DNA of 49,751 nucleotides from Candidatus Baldrarchaeota archaeon (GCA_030587435.1 JAUQZC010000046.1:1-49751), one strand, 5' to 3'. Counted from the first letter of the stretch, positions 1-9,659 are shown. Notes: a model not told the origin generated them from the letters alone. Numbers and translations: made by a program.

Positions 1-288
1 GTTGAAAGAGTATTAAAACTAGTAGAAGAAAACAACGGTAAAATTATTGGTAGAGCGGTAGTATCTGAACATGAAAACTATGTAAGACTCCATTTAATCC
101 TAGTAGACAAGAACTATCGAGGCAAGGGCTTCGGTACAAAGCTTCTAGAGGAAGTACTTTCACTATACCACAATAAAGACATAACATTATCAACGTTCCT
201 AGGTAATGAAGAATGGTTCCAAAAATACGGCTTCAAAATAGCTAACAAACACGACGGCCTAGTTTCAATGATAAAATCTGCAAACTAA
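1..288 (+). CDS. GNAT-family N-acetyltransferase, C-terminal part
   Basis: The reading frame is open from base 1 and gives the last 95 residues of a GCN5-related acetyltransferase; the start lies outside the window. The acetyl-CoA-binding motif A is visible as NYRGKGFGTKLLEEV (about residues 37-51 of the fragment; pattern R-G-K-G-x-G), followed by the usual final segment WFQKYGFKIANK, in which the YGF element is typical of the family's beta6/beta7 region. Substrate cannot be told from this part; GNAT enzymes acetylate amines on proteins, antibiotics or metabolites in the cytosol. It ends with TAA and is followed by a long gene-free stretch, so it is probably the last gene of its unit. Confidence 0.8.
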   Translation, partial: VERVLKLVEENNGKIIGRAVVSEHENYVRLHLILVDKNYRGKGFGTKLLEEVLSLYHNKDITLSTFLGNEEWFQKYGFKIANKHDGLVSMIKSAN

Positions 289-674
289 TTTTTGGTGTCG
301 TTTATATTAAAGTCTTACATTAGATTCGGGAATAAGAAACAAGTAACTTTAAAGTTTAAGTTTAATCAGTAGAGGTGCATATCATCATCTTTCAGGTCAG
401 GTCAGTCTCATCATAGCAAAATAGTTGTCAGATATTCACTAAACTTAATCCACACTATTAACTTAATCACTGTTTTTACTTTTATATTATCTACTTCTTA
501 GTACATTAATAGATTTCATTTTTCTCGTTAATTTAATTATCTCATATTTTATCTTTTGTTTAAAAAAGGATTTATGGAAAAATGGTGGATTCAAATTTTT
601 AACCGAAATTTTTAATAATAAACTTTAGTAAAATTTCTTATAGTAATAATTTATTGAGCGGAGAGAGGCAAAGT
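289..674. other. Gene-free leader region before oppA
   Basis: A 386-base A+T-rich stretch between the acetyltransferase stop and oppA. No reading frame with a ribosome site was found. Near 608-620 lies a TTTTTAATAATAA run that could serve as TATA element for the transporter operon (predicted transcription start about 25-30 bases downstream). A short tandem pair GGTCAGGTCA occurs near 393-404. Nothing else is recognisable. Confidence 0.4.
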
Positions 675-2258
675 ATGAAAGCACTAAAATTTTCCAAAAG
701 GGCCCAAACAAAGTTAATTGCTGTGCTAGTTGTCATTATAGTAGTTGGGGTAATAGCTGCACTTGCTTACTGGTATATGGCACCTAAGCCAGCACCTCCC
801 AAGGCACTTATTATAGGCACGACAGACAAAATTACTGTTCTTGATCCTGCAAAAGCCTACGACTTCTATACTTGGGAAGTATTCAATAACATAGGTGAAG
901 GGTTGCTAAAATATAAACCTGGAACAACTGAATTAGAACCGGGTATTGCAGAATCTTATAGTATAAGTTCAGATGGACTCGAATATACCTTCAAACTCAG
1001 AGAAGGTTTGAAATTTACTGATGGAACGCCTTTAAACGCTACTGCTGTTAAATGGTCTATAGATCGAGTCATGAGATTGAAGCTAGATCCATCATGGCTA
1101 GTTACTGCCTTCGTTGACAGAGTAGAAGTTGTAGATACTTACACCGTAAAATTCGTACTTAAAAGACCAATATCATACTTCCCATCATTAGTTGCCACTG
1201 TACCCTACTTCCCAGTAAGTCCAAATTCCTACCCTGCAGATAAAACTGGTGAACCCACAGTAGGGCACTATGGTCCCTACAAAATTAAAAGCTGGACAAG
1301 AGATGTAGAACTTGTCTTAGAAGCCAACCCAGACTACTATGGTTCAAAGCCCAAAACAGATACCGTCGTCATAAAGTTCTTTAAAGATGCAGCTTCCATG
1401 AGGCTAGCACTGGAAACAGGAGAAATAGACGTTGCTTGGAGAACTCTAAGGCCAATAGACGTAATAGATCTCAAAGAAATCGGAAAATGGAATGTAACAG
1501 AAGTGCCAGGACCATATATCCGATATCTTGTTCTTCGCTGCAACCAACCACCCTTTAACGATGTACGTTTAAGACGAGCCATTGCCGCCGCCATAAACAG
1601 GACTAGAATTTGCGAAGAAGTTTATAAGGGCACTGTTGAACCTCTCTACAGCATGATCCCTAAGGGAATGTGGAGTCACATTGATGCATTTAAAGACGAA
1701 TACGGCGAACGTAACTTAACCTTAGCAAAACAGTTATTAACCGAAGCAGGATATAGTGAAGAGAATCCATTTGAATTTGAGCTGTGGTATACTCCAACAC
1801 ACTACGGAGACCTAGAAGCGGATTTAGCAGCTATTTTAAAAGAGGAGCTTGAAGAAACAGGCATGATGAAAGTTACATTGAAAAGCGCTGAGTGGGCTAC
1901 ATATGCTGCGGAGTACATAATCGAAGGAGTTATGCCTATTTTCCTTTTGGGATGGTATCCGGATTATATAGATCCAGATGATTATACAACGGTTTTCCTT
2001 CACTCAGAATACTCACCAGAGATGGGAGTATTCTATAATAATAGTGAAATGGATGAGTTGCTTGAAGCAGCCCAAGTAGAAACAAACATAACAAAGCGAA
2101 CAGAACTCTACATAGAGGTACAAAGGTTAATGGCAGAAGAAGCTCCAGTTATCCCATTGTTCCAAGGGAAATTAAGCATTGCTACTTCTATGGATGTTAA
2201 GGGCGTTGTACTAGATCCTGTCATGATACTTCGATACTATCTAATTTACAAAGAGTAA
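675..2258 (+). CDS. oppA: ABC transporter substrate-binding protein, oligopeptide/dipeptide type (SBP_bac_5)
   Basis: This is the extracellular solute-binding subunit of the Opp/Dpp-type importer encoded immediately downstream. The 527-residue product begins with a basic stretch and one hydrophobic segment (about residues 13-35) ending in AYWYMAP; there is no lipobox cysteine, so it is probably held in the membrane by an uncleaved N-terminal anchor, as is common for archaeal binding proteins. The mature part shows the family-5 pattern: the LDPAKAYD entry, the REGLKFTDGTPLNA segment, and the late WYPDYIDPDDY motif. An ATG at 675 with a purine-rich GAGAGAGG upstream is preferred over an in-frame TTG at 654. 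Substrate (peptide, sugar oligomer or nickel-like ligand) cannot be decided from sequence alone. Confidence 0.9.
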   Translation: MKALKFSKRAQTKLIAVLVVIIVVGVIAALAYWYMAPKPAPPKALIIGTTDKITVLDPAKAYDFYTWEVFNNIGEGLLKYKPGTTELEPGIAESYSISSDGLEYTFKLREGLKFTDGTPLNATAVKWSIDRVMRLKLDPSWLVTAFVDRVEVVDTYTVKFVLKRPISYFPSLVATVPYFPVSPNSYPADKTGEPTVGHYGPYKIKSWTRDVELVLEANPDYYGSKPKTDTVVIKFFKDAASMRLALETGEIDVAWRTLRPIDVIDLKEIGKWNVTEVPGPYIRYLVLRCNQPPFNDVRLRRAIAAAINRTRICEEVYKGTVEPLYSMIPKGMWSHIDAFKDEYGERNLTLAKQLLTEAGYSEENPFEFELWYTPTHYGDLEADLAAILKEELEETGMMKVTLKSAEWATYAAEYIIEGVMPIFLLGWYPDYIDPDDYTTVFLHSEYSPEMGVFYNNSEMDELLEAAQVETNITKRTELYIEVQRLMAEEAPVIPLFQGKLSIATSMDVKGVVLDPVMILRYYLIYKE

Positions 2259-2302
2259 AAAATAAAAACCAAATTATTTCACATTTTTTTTGGTGAAAAC
2301 TA

Positions 2303-3313
2303 ATGGTTTCGCTAAGAGTATATATTGTTAGGAGAGTTCTTTTAGCTATTCCAACAATTTTGATTTTACTTACTATAGTGTTTTTAGTAATGAGAGTTGC
2401 AGGTGACCCTGTGGCCGCTATTCTTGGCGCGCATGCTCCTCAAGAAGAAATAGAGAGGATAAGGGAGGAACTTGGCCTCAATAAACCCCTTTACGTTCAG
2501 TATTTTGATTACATTTGGCAACTTTTCCACCTTAACCTTGGGCGTTCGCTAATCTGGGGGCAAAGACCCGTATTAGTTGAGATATTAGAACATTTTCCAG
2601 CAACATTGGAACTTTCTATATTCGCTTTCATAGTGAGTATAATTATTGGAATATTTACAGGTGCTTACTCCGCTCAAAAATACAATAAACCTGTTGACCA
2701 CATGTTTAGAATATATGGAATTATTACCTATTCACTTTTTATTCCATGGTTTGGACTAATACTGCAGTTAATATTTGGAGTATATCTAGGCTGGTTGCCA
2801 ACCGGTGGAAGGATAGATCCGCTTATGGAGCCAAAACACATTACCGGGCTCTATGTTTTGGATAGTATCTTAACATTCAATATCCCAAGTCTTATTAGTT
2901 CAATAAAACACCTGATTCTCCCGTCTATAACCTTAGGAATTTACTTGTCAGGAATCTTTACAAGGCTTACACGATCAAATATGTTAGAGGTTCTTAGAAA
3001 AGATTTTATTACAGCTGCAAGGGCAAGGGGTTTGCCTGAGGGCACGGTGATTTATAAGCACGCTCTTAAGAACGCCTTTATACCCATACTTACAATGATG
3101 GGTTTACAATTTGCGTTGTTGCTTGCTGGGGCGGTGCTTACTGAAACAACATTTTCTTGGCCAGGAATGGGAACATTTCTAACCGAAAGAATATTTTACC
3201 GGGATTATACAACAGTTCAAGGAACCATAGTTTTCTTCGCAATTTTAGTTGTCAGTGTAAGTCTTATAGTTGACCTTCTTTATGCCTACATAGATCCTAG
3301 AATCCGATATTAG
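2303..3313 (+). CDS. oppB: ABC transporter permease, Opp/Dpp B subunit
   Basis: This integral membrane subunit forms half of the translocation channel of the peptide-type importer. The 336-residue protein has the family's N-terminal RVLLAIPTILILLTIVF helix, the conserved loop GDPVAAILGAHAP, NLGRSLIWGQRPV, and about six membrane helices. The EAA coupling motif is visible near the C-terminus as DFITAARARGLPEGTVIYKHALKNA (written here only as a landmark: TAARARG ... HALKNA, about residues 234-253), which contacts the ATPase. It starts at ATG 2303 with GGTGA just upstream, 44 bases after oppA, and is followed after 13 bases by oppC. The call is secure for family, not for substrate. Confidence 0.93.
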   Translation: MVSLRVYIVRRVLLAIPTILILLTIVFLVMRVAGDPVAAILGAHAPQEEIERIREELGLNKPLYVQYFDYIWQLFHLNLGRSLIWGQRPVLVEILEHFPATLELSIFAFIVSIIIGIFTGAYSAQKYNKPVDHMFRIYGIITYSLFIPWFGLILQLIFGVYLGWLPTGGRIDPLMEPKHITGLYVLDSILTFNIPSLISSIKHLILPSITLGIYLSGIFTRLTRSNMLEVLRKDFITAARARGLPEGTVIYKHALKNAFIPILTMMGLQFALLLAGAVLTETTFSWPGMGTFLTERIFYRDYTTVQGTIVFFAILVVSVSLIVDLLYAYIDPRIRY

Positions 3314-3326
3314 GAGGGTAAGAGCA

Positions 3327-4202
3327 ATGTCACCGAGTTCGTTAAAGTTAAAGTTATTTAATTTCGTTAAGAAGGCTTCACCCACGAGGGGGGTTGAATA
3401 TCTTTTAACATGGATAGGTTTTTCGATTGTTGCTCTTATTATCTTTTCAGCGATCTTTGCACCGTATGTTGCTCCTTATGATCCAACGAAAAGGGTTGGA
3501 GATCTTCTTGAAAGTCCAAATACTCGGTTCATTATGGGTACAGATGGTCTTGGAAGAGACATTTTCAGCAGAGTTATATGGGGGTCTAGAACTGTTTTAT
3601 ATATTACTTTCTTGTCTATAGCTATTACTCTTATTTGCGGTATTCCTCTAGGGCTCTTAGCTGGTTATGTTGGTGGAGCAGTAGATAGTATTTTATCCTT
3701 AATCATGGATGCTATGTATGCTTTTCCAGGCCTAATTTTAGCCATAGCTATTGCAGCTGCGTTGGGACCAAGTGAAATAACAGTAGCTATAGCAATAGCA
3801 GTAATTTATATTCCAACCTATTTTCGAATGGTAAGAGGTCAAGTGTTATCCCTTAGGGAAAGCTTATTCGTTGAGGCGGCAAGAGCAATTGGAGCTAAGG
3901 ATAGAACAATAATTTTTAAGTACATATTCCCAAACGTTATTACCTCTATTCCGATTGTTTTGTCACTTAATGCAGCTGATGCTGTTTTGACAGAAGCAGC
4001 CTTAAGTTTTCTAGGGCTTGGTCCGATAGTGCCACCAACTCCAGATTGGGGGTTCGACTTGAGAATGGGTCAGGTATACTTAGCTGCTAAAATCTGGTGG
4101 CCAAGTACATTTCCAGGGTTGATGATAGTACTTCTTACATTAGGGTTTAGTCTTCTTGGTGAAGGAATTAGTGAGATTTTGAATCCCAGATTGAGGAGAT
4201 GA
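3327..4202 (+). CDS. oppC: ABC transporter permease, Opp/Dpp C subunit
   Basis: This is the second permease of the importer, 291 residues. It has the diagnostic OppC features: an N-terminal cytosolic tail, the first helix followed by APYDPTKR and the loop HxMGTDGLGRDIFSRVIWG-like segment (GTDGLGRDIFSR, about residues 72-83), then the EAA loop VEAARAIGAKDRTIIFKYIFPN (landmarks VEAARAIGA and FPN), and the ALSFLGLGPIVPPTPDWG motif after it. An excellent ribosome site (GGAGG) sits 8-9 bases before ATG 3327. The spacing to oppB (13 bases) and to oppD (7 bases) indicates one transcript. Confidence 0.93.
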   Translation: MSPSSLKLKLFNFVKKASPTRGVEYLLTWIGFSIVALIIFSAIFAPYVAPYDPTKRVGDLLESPNTRFIMGTDGLGRDIFSRVIWGSRTVLYITFLSIAITLICGIPLGLLAGYVGGAVDSILSLIMDAMYAFPGLILAIAIAAALGPSEITVAIAIAVIYIPTYFRMVRGQVLSLRESLFVEAARAIGAKDRTIIFKYIFPNVITSIPIVLSLNAADAVLTEAALSFLGLGPIVPPTPDWGFDLRMGQVYLAAKIWWPSTFPGLMIVLLTLGFSLLGEGISEILNPRLRR

Positions 4203-4209
4203 GAAAACT

Positions 4210-5169
4210 GTGAGCAAAACTATTCTGGAGATAAAAGGTTTAAAGGTTTACTATTATACGAGAGATGGCGTTGTCAGAGCAGTAGATAATGTAGATTTCT
4301 TCATGAAAAAAGGAGAAACGATAGGTTTAGTAGGGGAGTCTGGCTCCGGGAAATCTACTTTAGGTTTTTCTATAATAAAACTCATTCCTCCACCAGGAAA
4401 AATAGTTGACGGGAAAATCGTTTTTGATGGAATAGATCTAATAAAATTAAATGAAAAAGAAATGCGTAAAATTAGGGGAAAACGGATTTCTATGGTTTTT
4501 CAAGATCCAATGACTTCGTTAAATCCCCTTATGAAAATAGGTGACCATTTAGTAGAGACTATAATGGCACATGAAGAGGTTACACGTGAGGAAGCTGAAG
4601 AAAGGGCATTTGCATTATTAAAAGAAGTTGGCATCATGCCAGATAGATTTCATGACTATCCACACCAATTTAGCGGAGGAATGCGGCAGAGAGTTATGAT
4701 AGCTTTAGCTTTAGCCTTAAACCCAGATATAGTCATAGCAGACGAACCTACTTCCTCCTTGGATGTAATTGTTCAATTTCAAATCCTGGATTTAATGAAG
4801 AGATTGAAAGAACAATTCAATGTAGGAATGATATTTATATCTCATGATATAAGCGTAGTCGCCGAAGTTTCCGATAAAATAGCTTTAATGTACGCTGGTC
4901 AGATAGTTGAGTTTGCCGATGCAATTTCTTTCTTCGAAAAACACTTACATCCATACGCTGAACTATTACTACAATCAGTGCCAAACATTCAACTATCTGA
5001 TCAAAAACTTAAATACATCCCTGGAATGCCCCCAGATTTACTTCACCCTCCCAGTGGTTGTAGGTTTCATCCCCGTTGCCCATTTGCTAATAGTATATGT
5101 AAAGAGAAAGAACCACCATTAATCGAGATTGAAAAAGGACACTTAGTAAAATGTTTTAGGCATAAATAA
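4210..5169 (+). CDS. oppD: ABC transporter ATP-binding protein, Opp/Dpp D subunit
   Basis: One of the two ATPases that power the peptide-type importer. Walker A is GESGSGKST (residues 42-50), the signature FSGGMRQ (154-160) and Walker B DIVIADEP (173-180), followed by the TSSLDV D-loop and the switch histidine in FISHDIS. The C-terminal oligopeptide-transporter extension is present with four cysteines in the arrangement C-x5-C-x6-C...C (SGCRFHPRCPFANSIC, then KCF); in crystallised family members this extension binds an iron-sulfur cluster. The start is GTG at 4210. It lies between oppC and oppF. Confidence 0.94.
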   Translation: MSKTILEIKGLKVYYYTRDGVVRAVDNVDFFMKKGETIGLVGESGSGKSTLGFSIIKLIPPPGKIVDGKIVFDGIDLIKLNEKEMRKIRGKRISMVFQDPMTSLNPLMKIGDHLVETIMAHEEVTREEAEERAFALLKEVGIMPDRFHDYPHQFSGGMRQRVMIALALALNPDIVIADEPTSSLDVIVQFQILDLMKRLKEQFNVGMIFISHDISVVAEVSDKIALMYAGQIVEFADAISFFEKHLHPYAELLLQSVPNIQLSDQKLKYIPGMPPDLLHPPSGCRFHPRCPFANSICKEKEPPLIEIEKGHLVKCFRHK

Positions 5170-5178
5170 TATGAGAGG

Positions 5179-6165
5179 ATGCGTGGATTGATAGTTAAAG
5201 TAATAAATCTAAAAAAATACTTCCCGGTACAAAAGAGTTTCTTGGAAAGATTATTTGCTAGAAAACTTGATTATGTCAAAGCAGTTGATGGAATCAGTTT
5301 CGAAATAGAGAAAGGCGAAGTTTTTACCATAGCTGGGGAAAGTGGATGTGGAAAAACAACAACTGGGAGATTAGTTGCACGGCTCATCGACCCTACAGAT
5401 GGAAAAATCATTTTCAGAAATAAAGATATAACAACTTTAAAGGGAGAAGAACTAAGAAAGCTCAGAAGACACATACAAATAATTTTTCAAGACCCTTACG
5501 CTTCTCTAAACCCCCGTATGAAAATAGGGGAAATCGTTGGACACCCTCTACAAATACATGAAATAGCAACAGGAGACGAGAAAAGGAAACTGGTTCTTGA
5601 AATGCTGGAAAAAGTTGATTTAAAACCAGCTGAAAAGTTTTATGAAATGTACCCCCACCAATTGAGCGGAGGACAAAGACAGAGAGTAGCGATAGCAAGG
5701 GCTATGATACTTAACCCGGAATTCATTGTAGCCGATGAACCAATTTCGATGATAGACGTGTCTTTAAGAGCGAAAATACTTGAATTAATGACAGAGTTAA
5801 AGGAAGAGTTCGACTTAACATATCTATTTATAACACATGACCTAGCGGTAGCTAAGTATATTTCCGATAGAATAGCCATAATGTATCTGGGGAAAATTGT
5901 TGAGATGGGCCGAAAAGAACTAATATTCTCTAACCCTCTTCACCCCTACACAGCCGCACTACTCTCAGCAATACCAATTCCAAATCCAAAGATAAGACGA
6001 AAACGCATAGAATTAAAGGGAGAAGTTCCTAATTCCATTAACATACCATCTGGTTGTAGGTTTCATCCCCGTTGTCCATATAAAGAGGATCTTTGTTCCA
6101 AGGAAGAACCACAACTAATAGAGGCAGAAAAAGACCACTACGTGGCATGTCACAAAATTCAATAA
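5179..6165 (+). CDS. oppF: ABC transporter ATP-binding protein, Opp/Dpp F subunit
   Basis: The partner ATPase of OppD. Walker A is GESGCGKTT (residues 53-61), the signature LSGGQRQ (162-168) and Walker B EFIVADEP (181-188). The D-loop reads ISMIDVS rather than the more common TSALDVS, a mild divergence. The C-terminal extension keeps four cysteines (GCRFHPRCPYKEDLC, then ACH). The ATG at 5179 directly abuts the GAGAGG ribosome site, so an in-frame TTG at 5188, nine bases from that site, may be the true start; it would remove only three residues. It is the last gene of the operon; the following gene is on the other strand. Confidence 0.93.
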   Translation: MRGLIVKVINLKKYFPVQKSFLERLFARKLDYVKAVDGISFEIEKGEVFTIAGESGCGKTTTGRLVARLIDPTDGKIIFRNKDITTLKGEELRKLRRHIQIIFQDPYASLNPRMKIGEIVGHPLQIHEIATGDEKRKLVLEMLEKVDLKPAEKFYEMYPHQLSGGQRQRVAIARAMILNPEFIVADEPISMIDVSLRAKILELMTELKEEFDLTYLFITHDLAVAKYISDRIAIMYLGKIVEMGRKELIFSNPLHPYTAALLSAIPIPNPKIRRKRIELKGEVPNSINIPSGCRFHPRCPYKEDLCSKEEPQLIEAEKDHYVACHKIQ

Positions 6166-6303
6166 TCACTGTCCATAAAACTTTACACATATTATGAAGT
6201 TAAAATCATCATCAATTTAAGAGACAGGCTTCCGAATAAATGTTAATTGAATTATTTGCTTGAATGAACAAAAATGGCCAATTACAAGTACATTTACGTT
6301 CAG

Positions 6304-6756
6304 TTAAGTTGGATTTTTGTATTTTCTAATTTTTATTCCTGCTTCTTCTAAAATCTGCTTAGCCAGCTTGTCTTCATATTCGTCGTCATAGACGATTTCT
6401 CTTATCTCTGCATTTATTATTAGTTTAGCACAGACTATGCATGGAAAGGTCGTCGTATAAAGAGTGGCTCCTCTAGTACTCACACCAAAAACGGCAGCTT
6501 GAACGATGGCGTTTTGTTCAGCATGAACTCCACGACAGAGTTCCTGTCTTTCGCCCGAAGGGATTTTCATTTTTTCTCTAAGACATCCTGTGACATCACA
6601 GTGCGGTAAGCCTTTTGGAGCTCCATTATAACCTGTGGCTAAAATTCTTCTATCTTTTACAAGCACCGCGCCCACTTTTCTTCTCAGGCAAGTCGATCTT
6701 TCTTTAACTAAATGTGCTATTTTCATAAAATATTCGTCCCAGCTTGGCCGCTTCAC
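6304..6756 (-). CDS. Deoxycytidylate deaminase (dCMP/cytidine deaminase, ComEB-like)
   Basis: A zinc enzyme that deaminates dCMP to dUMP, supplying thymidylate synthesis in the cytosol. The family pattern is complete: RPSWDEYF at the N-terminus, [31 protein letters not shown], the catalytic zinc motif HAEQNA, and the second zinc motif PCIVCAK (P-C-x2-C). Family similarity begins at RPSWDEYF, and a GTG at 6756 is preceded at 4 bases by AAGGTGA, so I take that start. An in-frame ATG at 6792 adds 12 residues; it would be read from a nearly leaderless transcript because a TATATAAA element lies about 30 bases upstream (6821-6828). The gene stands alone between two + strand units. Confidence 0.88.
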   Translation of the reverse strand: MKRPSWDEYFMKIAHLVKERSTCLRRKVGAVLVKDRRILATGYNGAPKGLPHCDVTGCLREKMKIPSGERQELCRGVHAEQNAIVQAAVFGVSTRGATLYTTTFPCIVCAKLIINAEIREIVYDDEYEDKLAKQILEEAGIKIRKYKNPT

Positions 6757-6820
6757 AAATTCACCTTCTTTGGTAAATGGTTGACCCAGCATTCAATCAT
6801 GGGAGAAGTGTTTATAACAA

Positions 6821-6828
6821 TATATAAA
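6821..6828 (-). promoter_or_regulatory. TATA element for the dCMP deaminase gene
   Basis: TATATAAA on the + strand reads TTTATATA on the gene's strand. Archaeal transcription usually begins about 25-28 bases downstream, here near 6795-6800, giving either a nearly leaderless mRNA from ATG 6792 or a roughly 40-base leader to GTG 6756. Confidence 0.4.
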
Positions 6829-6959
6829 CTTTAATACTTTCGTAACGGTAATAACGATAAAATTTAATGTGGCTTCATTTCCGATTTAGGAATAACAATT
6901 TTTAACTTACGTATTTTGGTCAATACTAGATTAAAATACAAGGGACGGTGATTATGTCG

Positions 6960-8315
6960 ATGAGAAGTAAAGTTCCATGCGCATTAACGATTGCTGGATC
7001 AGATTCGGGTGGAGGCGCGGGTATACAGGCAGATTTGAAAACTTTTGCAGCATTAGGAGTGCATGGAATGTCAGCCATAACCGCAATAACCGTCCAGAAT
7101 ACCGTTAGCGTAACTGCTGTCCATGCTATTCCACCGGAAATAGTAAGAAAGCAAATTGAAGCTGTTGCTACAGATATCGGCGTAGATGCTGCAAAAACCG
7201 GTATGCTTTACTCAAGTGAAATCATCGAAGTGGTTGTTGAAGAAGTGAAAAAATATGGTTTTCCACTTGTTGTTGATCCTGTAATGGTCGCAAAAAGCGG
7301 GGCACCATTGCTTAGAGAAGATGCCAGGAAAGTTCTAATAGATGAACTAATACCATTGGCAACAGTTGTAACTCCAAATGCAATGGAAGCTCAAGAGATA
7401 ACAAACACGAAAATTCGAAGCGCGGAAGACGCAAAAGTAGCGGCGAAAAAAATAGTTGATTTAGGTGCAAAGGCCGCAGTGGTTAAGGGCGGTCATATAG
7501 TAGAAGGTGGTAAAGTGATCGATGTACTCTATTGCGATGGAGAATACTATTACTTTGAAGGCGAACGTATAGAGACGAAAACCACTCACGGTACAGGTTG
7601 TAGTTTCGCAGCCGCTATAGCCGCGGAGCTTGCAAAAGGTAAAAAAATACCAGAAGCGGTTAAAGTGGCAAAAGAGGTTGTAACTATGGGTATTAAATTT
7701 GGTTTAAATATAGGTAAAGGATTCGGCCCTGTAAACCCGATGGCTCAACTATATAAGGAGGCGTCGAAATACGAGGTTTGGAAAAATGTCAAAGAAGCCG
7801 TAAAACTACTTGAAAATGTTCCTGAAGTTTCAAAGCTTATCCCAGAAGTTAAAATGAACGTTGTTATGGCTTTACCGTACGCCGAAGCACTAAAGGATGT
7901 AGTAGGTGTTGATGGACGTATAACCATAGTTAACGGGAAAGCTAAGGCAGCTGGTTGTCCAGATTTCGGAGTTTCGCGTCATCTCGCAAAATATGTTTTG
8001 ACCGCTATGAAGTACGATTCATCAATTAGAGCAGCCATAAATATCAGGTATTCCACGAATATCTTAGACGTTTGCAGAAAATTCGGATTAGTTATCTCGT
8101 TTTATGATCGGAGAAAGGAACCTGAAGAAATTAAAAAAGTTGAGGGCATGTCAGTTCCATGGGGAACAAAACAAGCAATAAAAGCTGCCGGAAAGGTCCC
8201 CAACGTTATTTACCATGAAGGTGATTGGGGCAAAGAGCCCATGATAGTCCTACTCGGAGAAAATGCAATTGACATCGCTAAAATCGCTATTAAAATTGCT
8301 CAAGAACTCAAATAA
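6960..8315 (+). CDS. thiD: Bifunctional HMP/HMP-phosphate kinase fused to thiamine-phosphate synthase ThiN (ThiD-ThiN)
   Basis: The N-terminal domain (about residues 1-265) is the ribokinase-fold kinase that phosphorylates hydroxymethylpyrimidine twice; it shows [35 protein letters not shown] and the catalytic [14 protein letters not shown]. The C-terminal domain (about 285-450) is ThiN, the archaeal replacement of ThiE that joins HMP-PP to the thiazole phosphate; it shows [23 protein letters not shown] and [10 protein letters not shown]. Both are cytosolic steps of thiamine synthesis. A GGTGAT site at 6947-6952 is seven bases before ATG 6960 and too close to the alternatives ATG 6954 and GTG 6948. 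ThiW follows downstream. Confidence 0.94.
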   Translation: MRSKVPCALTIAGSDSGGGAGIQADLKTFAALGVHGMSAITAITVQNTVSVTAVHAIPPEIVRKQIEAVATDIGVDAAKTGMLYSSEIIEVVVEEVKKYGFPLVVDPVMVAKSGAPLLREDARKVLIDELIPLATVVTPNAMEAQEITNTKIRSAEDAKVAAKKIVDLGAKAAVVKGGHIVEGGKVIDVLYCDGEYYYFEGERIETKTTHGTGCSFAAAIAAELAKGKKIPEAVKVAKEVVTMGIKFGLNIGKGFGPVNPMAQLYKEASKYEVWKNVKEAVKLLENVPEVSKLIPEVKMNVVMALPYAEALKDVVGVDGRITIVNGKAKAAGCPDFGVSRHLAKYVLTAMKYDSSIRAAINIRYSTNILDVCRKFGLVISFYDRRKEPEEIKKVEGMSVPWGTKQAIKAAGKVPNVIYHEGDWGKEPMIVLLGENAIDIAKIAIKIAQELK

Positions 8316-8480
8316 TTAGTACAACAAATGTAGTGGAATATGATAGAAAAATATGTGAAACAAGGCAAATTTTAAAACAACATTGTTTCAGTTTAAACCT
8401 GCTTTATGAATCAAGATTATTCGGAAAGCTTAAATCCTATCTATCGTTTTTAAGTAGAACTTCCCATAAAGGTGTGAAAA

Positions 8481-9014
8481 GTGATTCGCGAAAAATCTAT
8501 CGTCAGACAGGTCTCCCTTGCCGCAATGTTAATTGCTCTAGGTGTGATTCTCGCATTCATGTGGTTTCCTTTTCTTACAACAAAGGCCTATCCAGGGCAA
8601 CATGCAATAAACGTCTTAGCAGGCGTGTTATTAGGACCTCTATGGGCAGCCTTCATAGCCTTCTGCATTGGTGTTATTAGGATGGGTCTGGGTATAGGAA
8701 CCATATATTCTATGCCTGGTGGAATACCTGGAGGAGTTGTTGTGGGCATCTTTTATTACTTGTTTAAAAAATTCAAAATAAAATATCCGGAAATTGCAGC
8801 TTTTACAGAACCAATAGGCACTGTAATCATAGGAGGCACCTTAGCGTTATTCCTTGTGGCACCGCTAATTGGAGATGTAAGGCTAATAGGCATTCCACTT
8901 CTCATATTTTGGACGGGATGGGCTATTAGCTCGATACCGGGATGTATTATGGGATTCGTCTTAGTGGAGGCTCTTAAACTTGCAGGAATTACCAGAGAAA
9001 CTTTCCGTGAATGA
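8481..9014 (+). CDS. thiW: ThiW, thiamine-precursor (thiazole) transporter S component
   Basis: A 177-residue membrane protein with about five or six hydrophobic helices and the hallmark of ThiW: N-terminal RQVSLAAMLIALGVIL, the KAYPGQHAINVLAGVLLGP loop (landmarks PGQHAIN, AGVLLGP) and RMGLGIGTIYSMPGGIPGG. Members act as substrate-binding S components of energy-coupling-factor transporters and are usually tied to thiazole salvage. No ECF ATPase or T component is nearby, so it would have to share them with another system, or work alone. It starts at GTG 8481 after a GGTG site. No TPP riboswitch core was seen in the 165 bases before it. Confidence 0.88.
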   Translation: MIREKSIVRQVSLAAMLIALGVILAFMWFPFLTTKAYPGQHAINVLAGVLLGPLWAAFIAFCIGVIRMGLGIGTIYSMPGGIPGGVVVGIFYYLFKKFKIKYPEIAAFTEPIGTVIIGGTLALFLVAPLIGDVRLIGIPLLIFWTGWAISSIPGCIMGFVLVEALKLAGITRETFRE

Positions 9015-9585
9015 GATATTGGGAAGAAAGGTGCTGATAGTAGGTGATGTGGGAACTGGGAAAACCGCGCTTACGGTTCAAATATTTGAAAAACTTATCG
9101 ATTTGGGCTTAGGAAACGATATTACAATAATTGATATGGCTCCAAAAACCTTTTTTATTTCTGGTAAGCGAGTTGGAGGTAAATTAGACGAATACACTGA
9201 CTTAGTTAAAAAAGTAAAATATTTAGCTCCTTCTGTTGTTTATGCTCCCAGATTAACTTCTAAAAGCAGCCAAGAACTTTTACACCTTGTAAAGGAAAAC
9301 GTGAAAAACTTAGATCCGCTAATAGACGAATACATCAGGAACCCGACAAAAATATTAATAATCAACGATTTATCGATATACTTTCATGCTGGTGATTTAT
9401 CCAAAATACTTCAATGCTTAAGTAAAGCAGAAACTTTTTTAGCCAACAGTTACTATGGCAAAACCTTAAAAAACGACTTTAATACAGGTGTTTCGTACAG
9501 AGAAAGAGATCTTGTAAAAAAGATGATGAGATACATGGACAGAGTAATCATGTTAAGAGAAAATTGTTTCATCAAAGTAATTTAA
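9007..9585 (+). CDS. P-loop NTPase of unknown function
   Basis: A small ATPase-like protein of about 192 residues. Walker A is GDVGTGKT near the N-terminus (VLIVGDVGTGKTALT) and a probable Walker B strand is KILIINDLSIYF in the second half. No additional domain or membrane segment was recognised. The GTG at 9007 overlaps the thiW stop by eight bases and leaves a compact start just before the P-loop; an in-frame TTG at 8980 is also possible. Translational coupling to thiW suggests a shared purpose, for instance energising or regulating uptake, but this is inference; it does not resemble an ECF ATPase (no ABC signature). Confidence 0.6.
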   Translation: MNEILGRKVLIVGDVGTGKTALTVQIFEKLIDLGLGNDITIIDMAPKTFFISGKRVGGKLDEYTDLVKKVKYLAPSVVYAPRLTSKSSQELLHLVKENVKNLDPLIDEYIRNPTKILIINDLSIYFHAGDLSKILQCLSKAETFLANSYYGKTLKNDFNTGVSYRERDLVKKMMRYMDRVIMLRENCFIKVI

Positions 9586-9647
9586 TTTTTCAACATTAAT
9601 TTTCGCGTACCATATAGTTTTCCTTAATAAACTTCATCTAACCGTCT

Positions 9648-9659
9648 TTTTATATATTT
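9648..9659 (+). promoter_or_regulatory. TATA element upstream of the SIS-domain gene pair
   Basis: A TTTTATATATTT run. Transcription would start near 9680, giving a leader of roughly 125 bases before the first SIS gene, long enough to hold the small open frame at 9707-9817. Confidence 0.4.

Noticed and set aside
8316..8480. TPP riboswitch before thiW
   Set aside because: The conserved CUGAGA and ACCUGAUCUGGAUAAUACC-like core elements are absent.
8333..8680. 115-codon frame overlapping thiW
   Set aside because: It runs through thiW in another frame, has no ribosome site and no family likeness, whereas thiW is a clear match.
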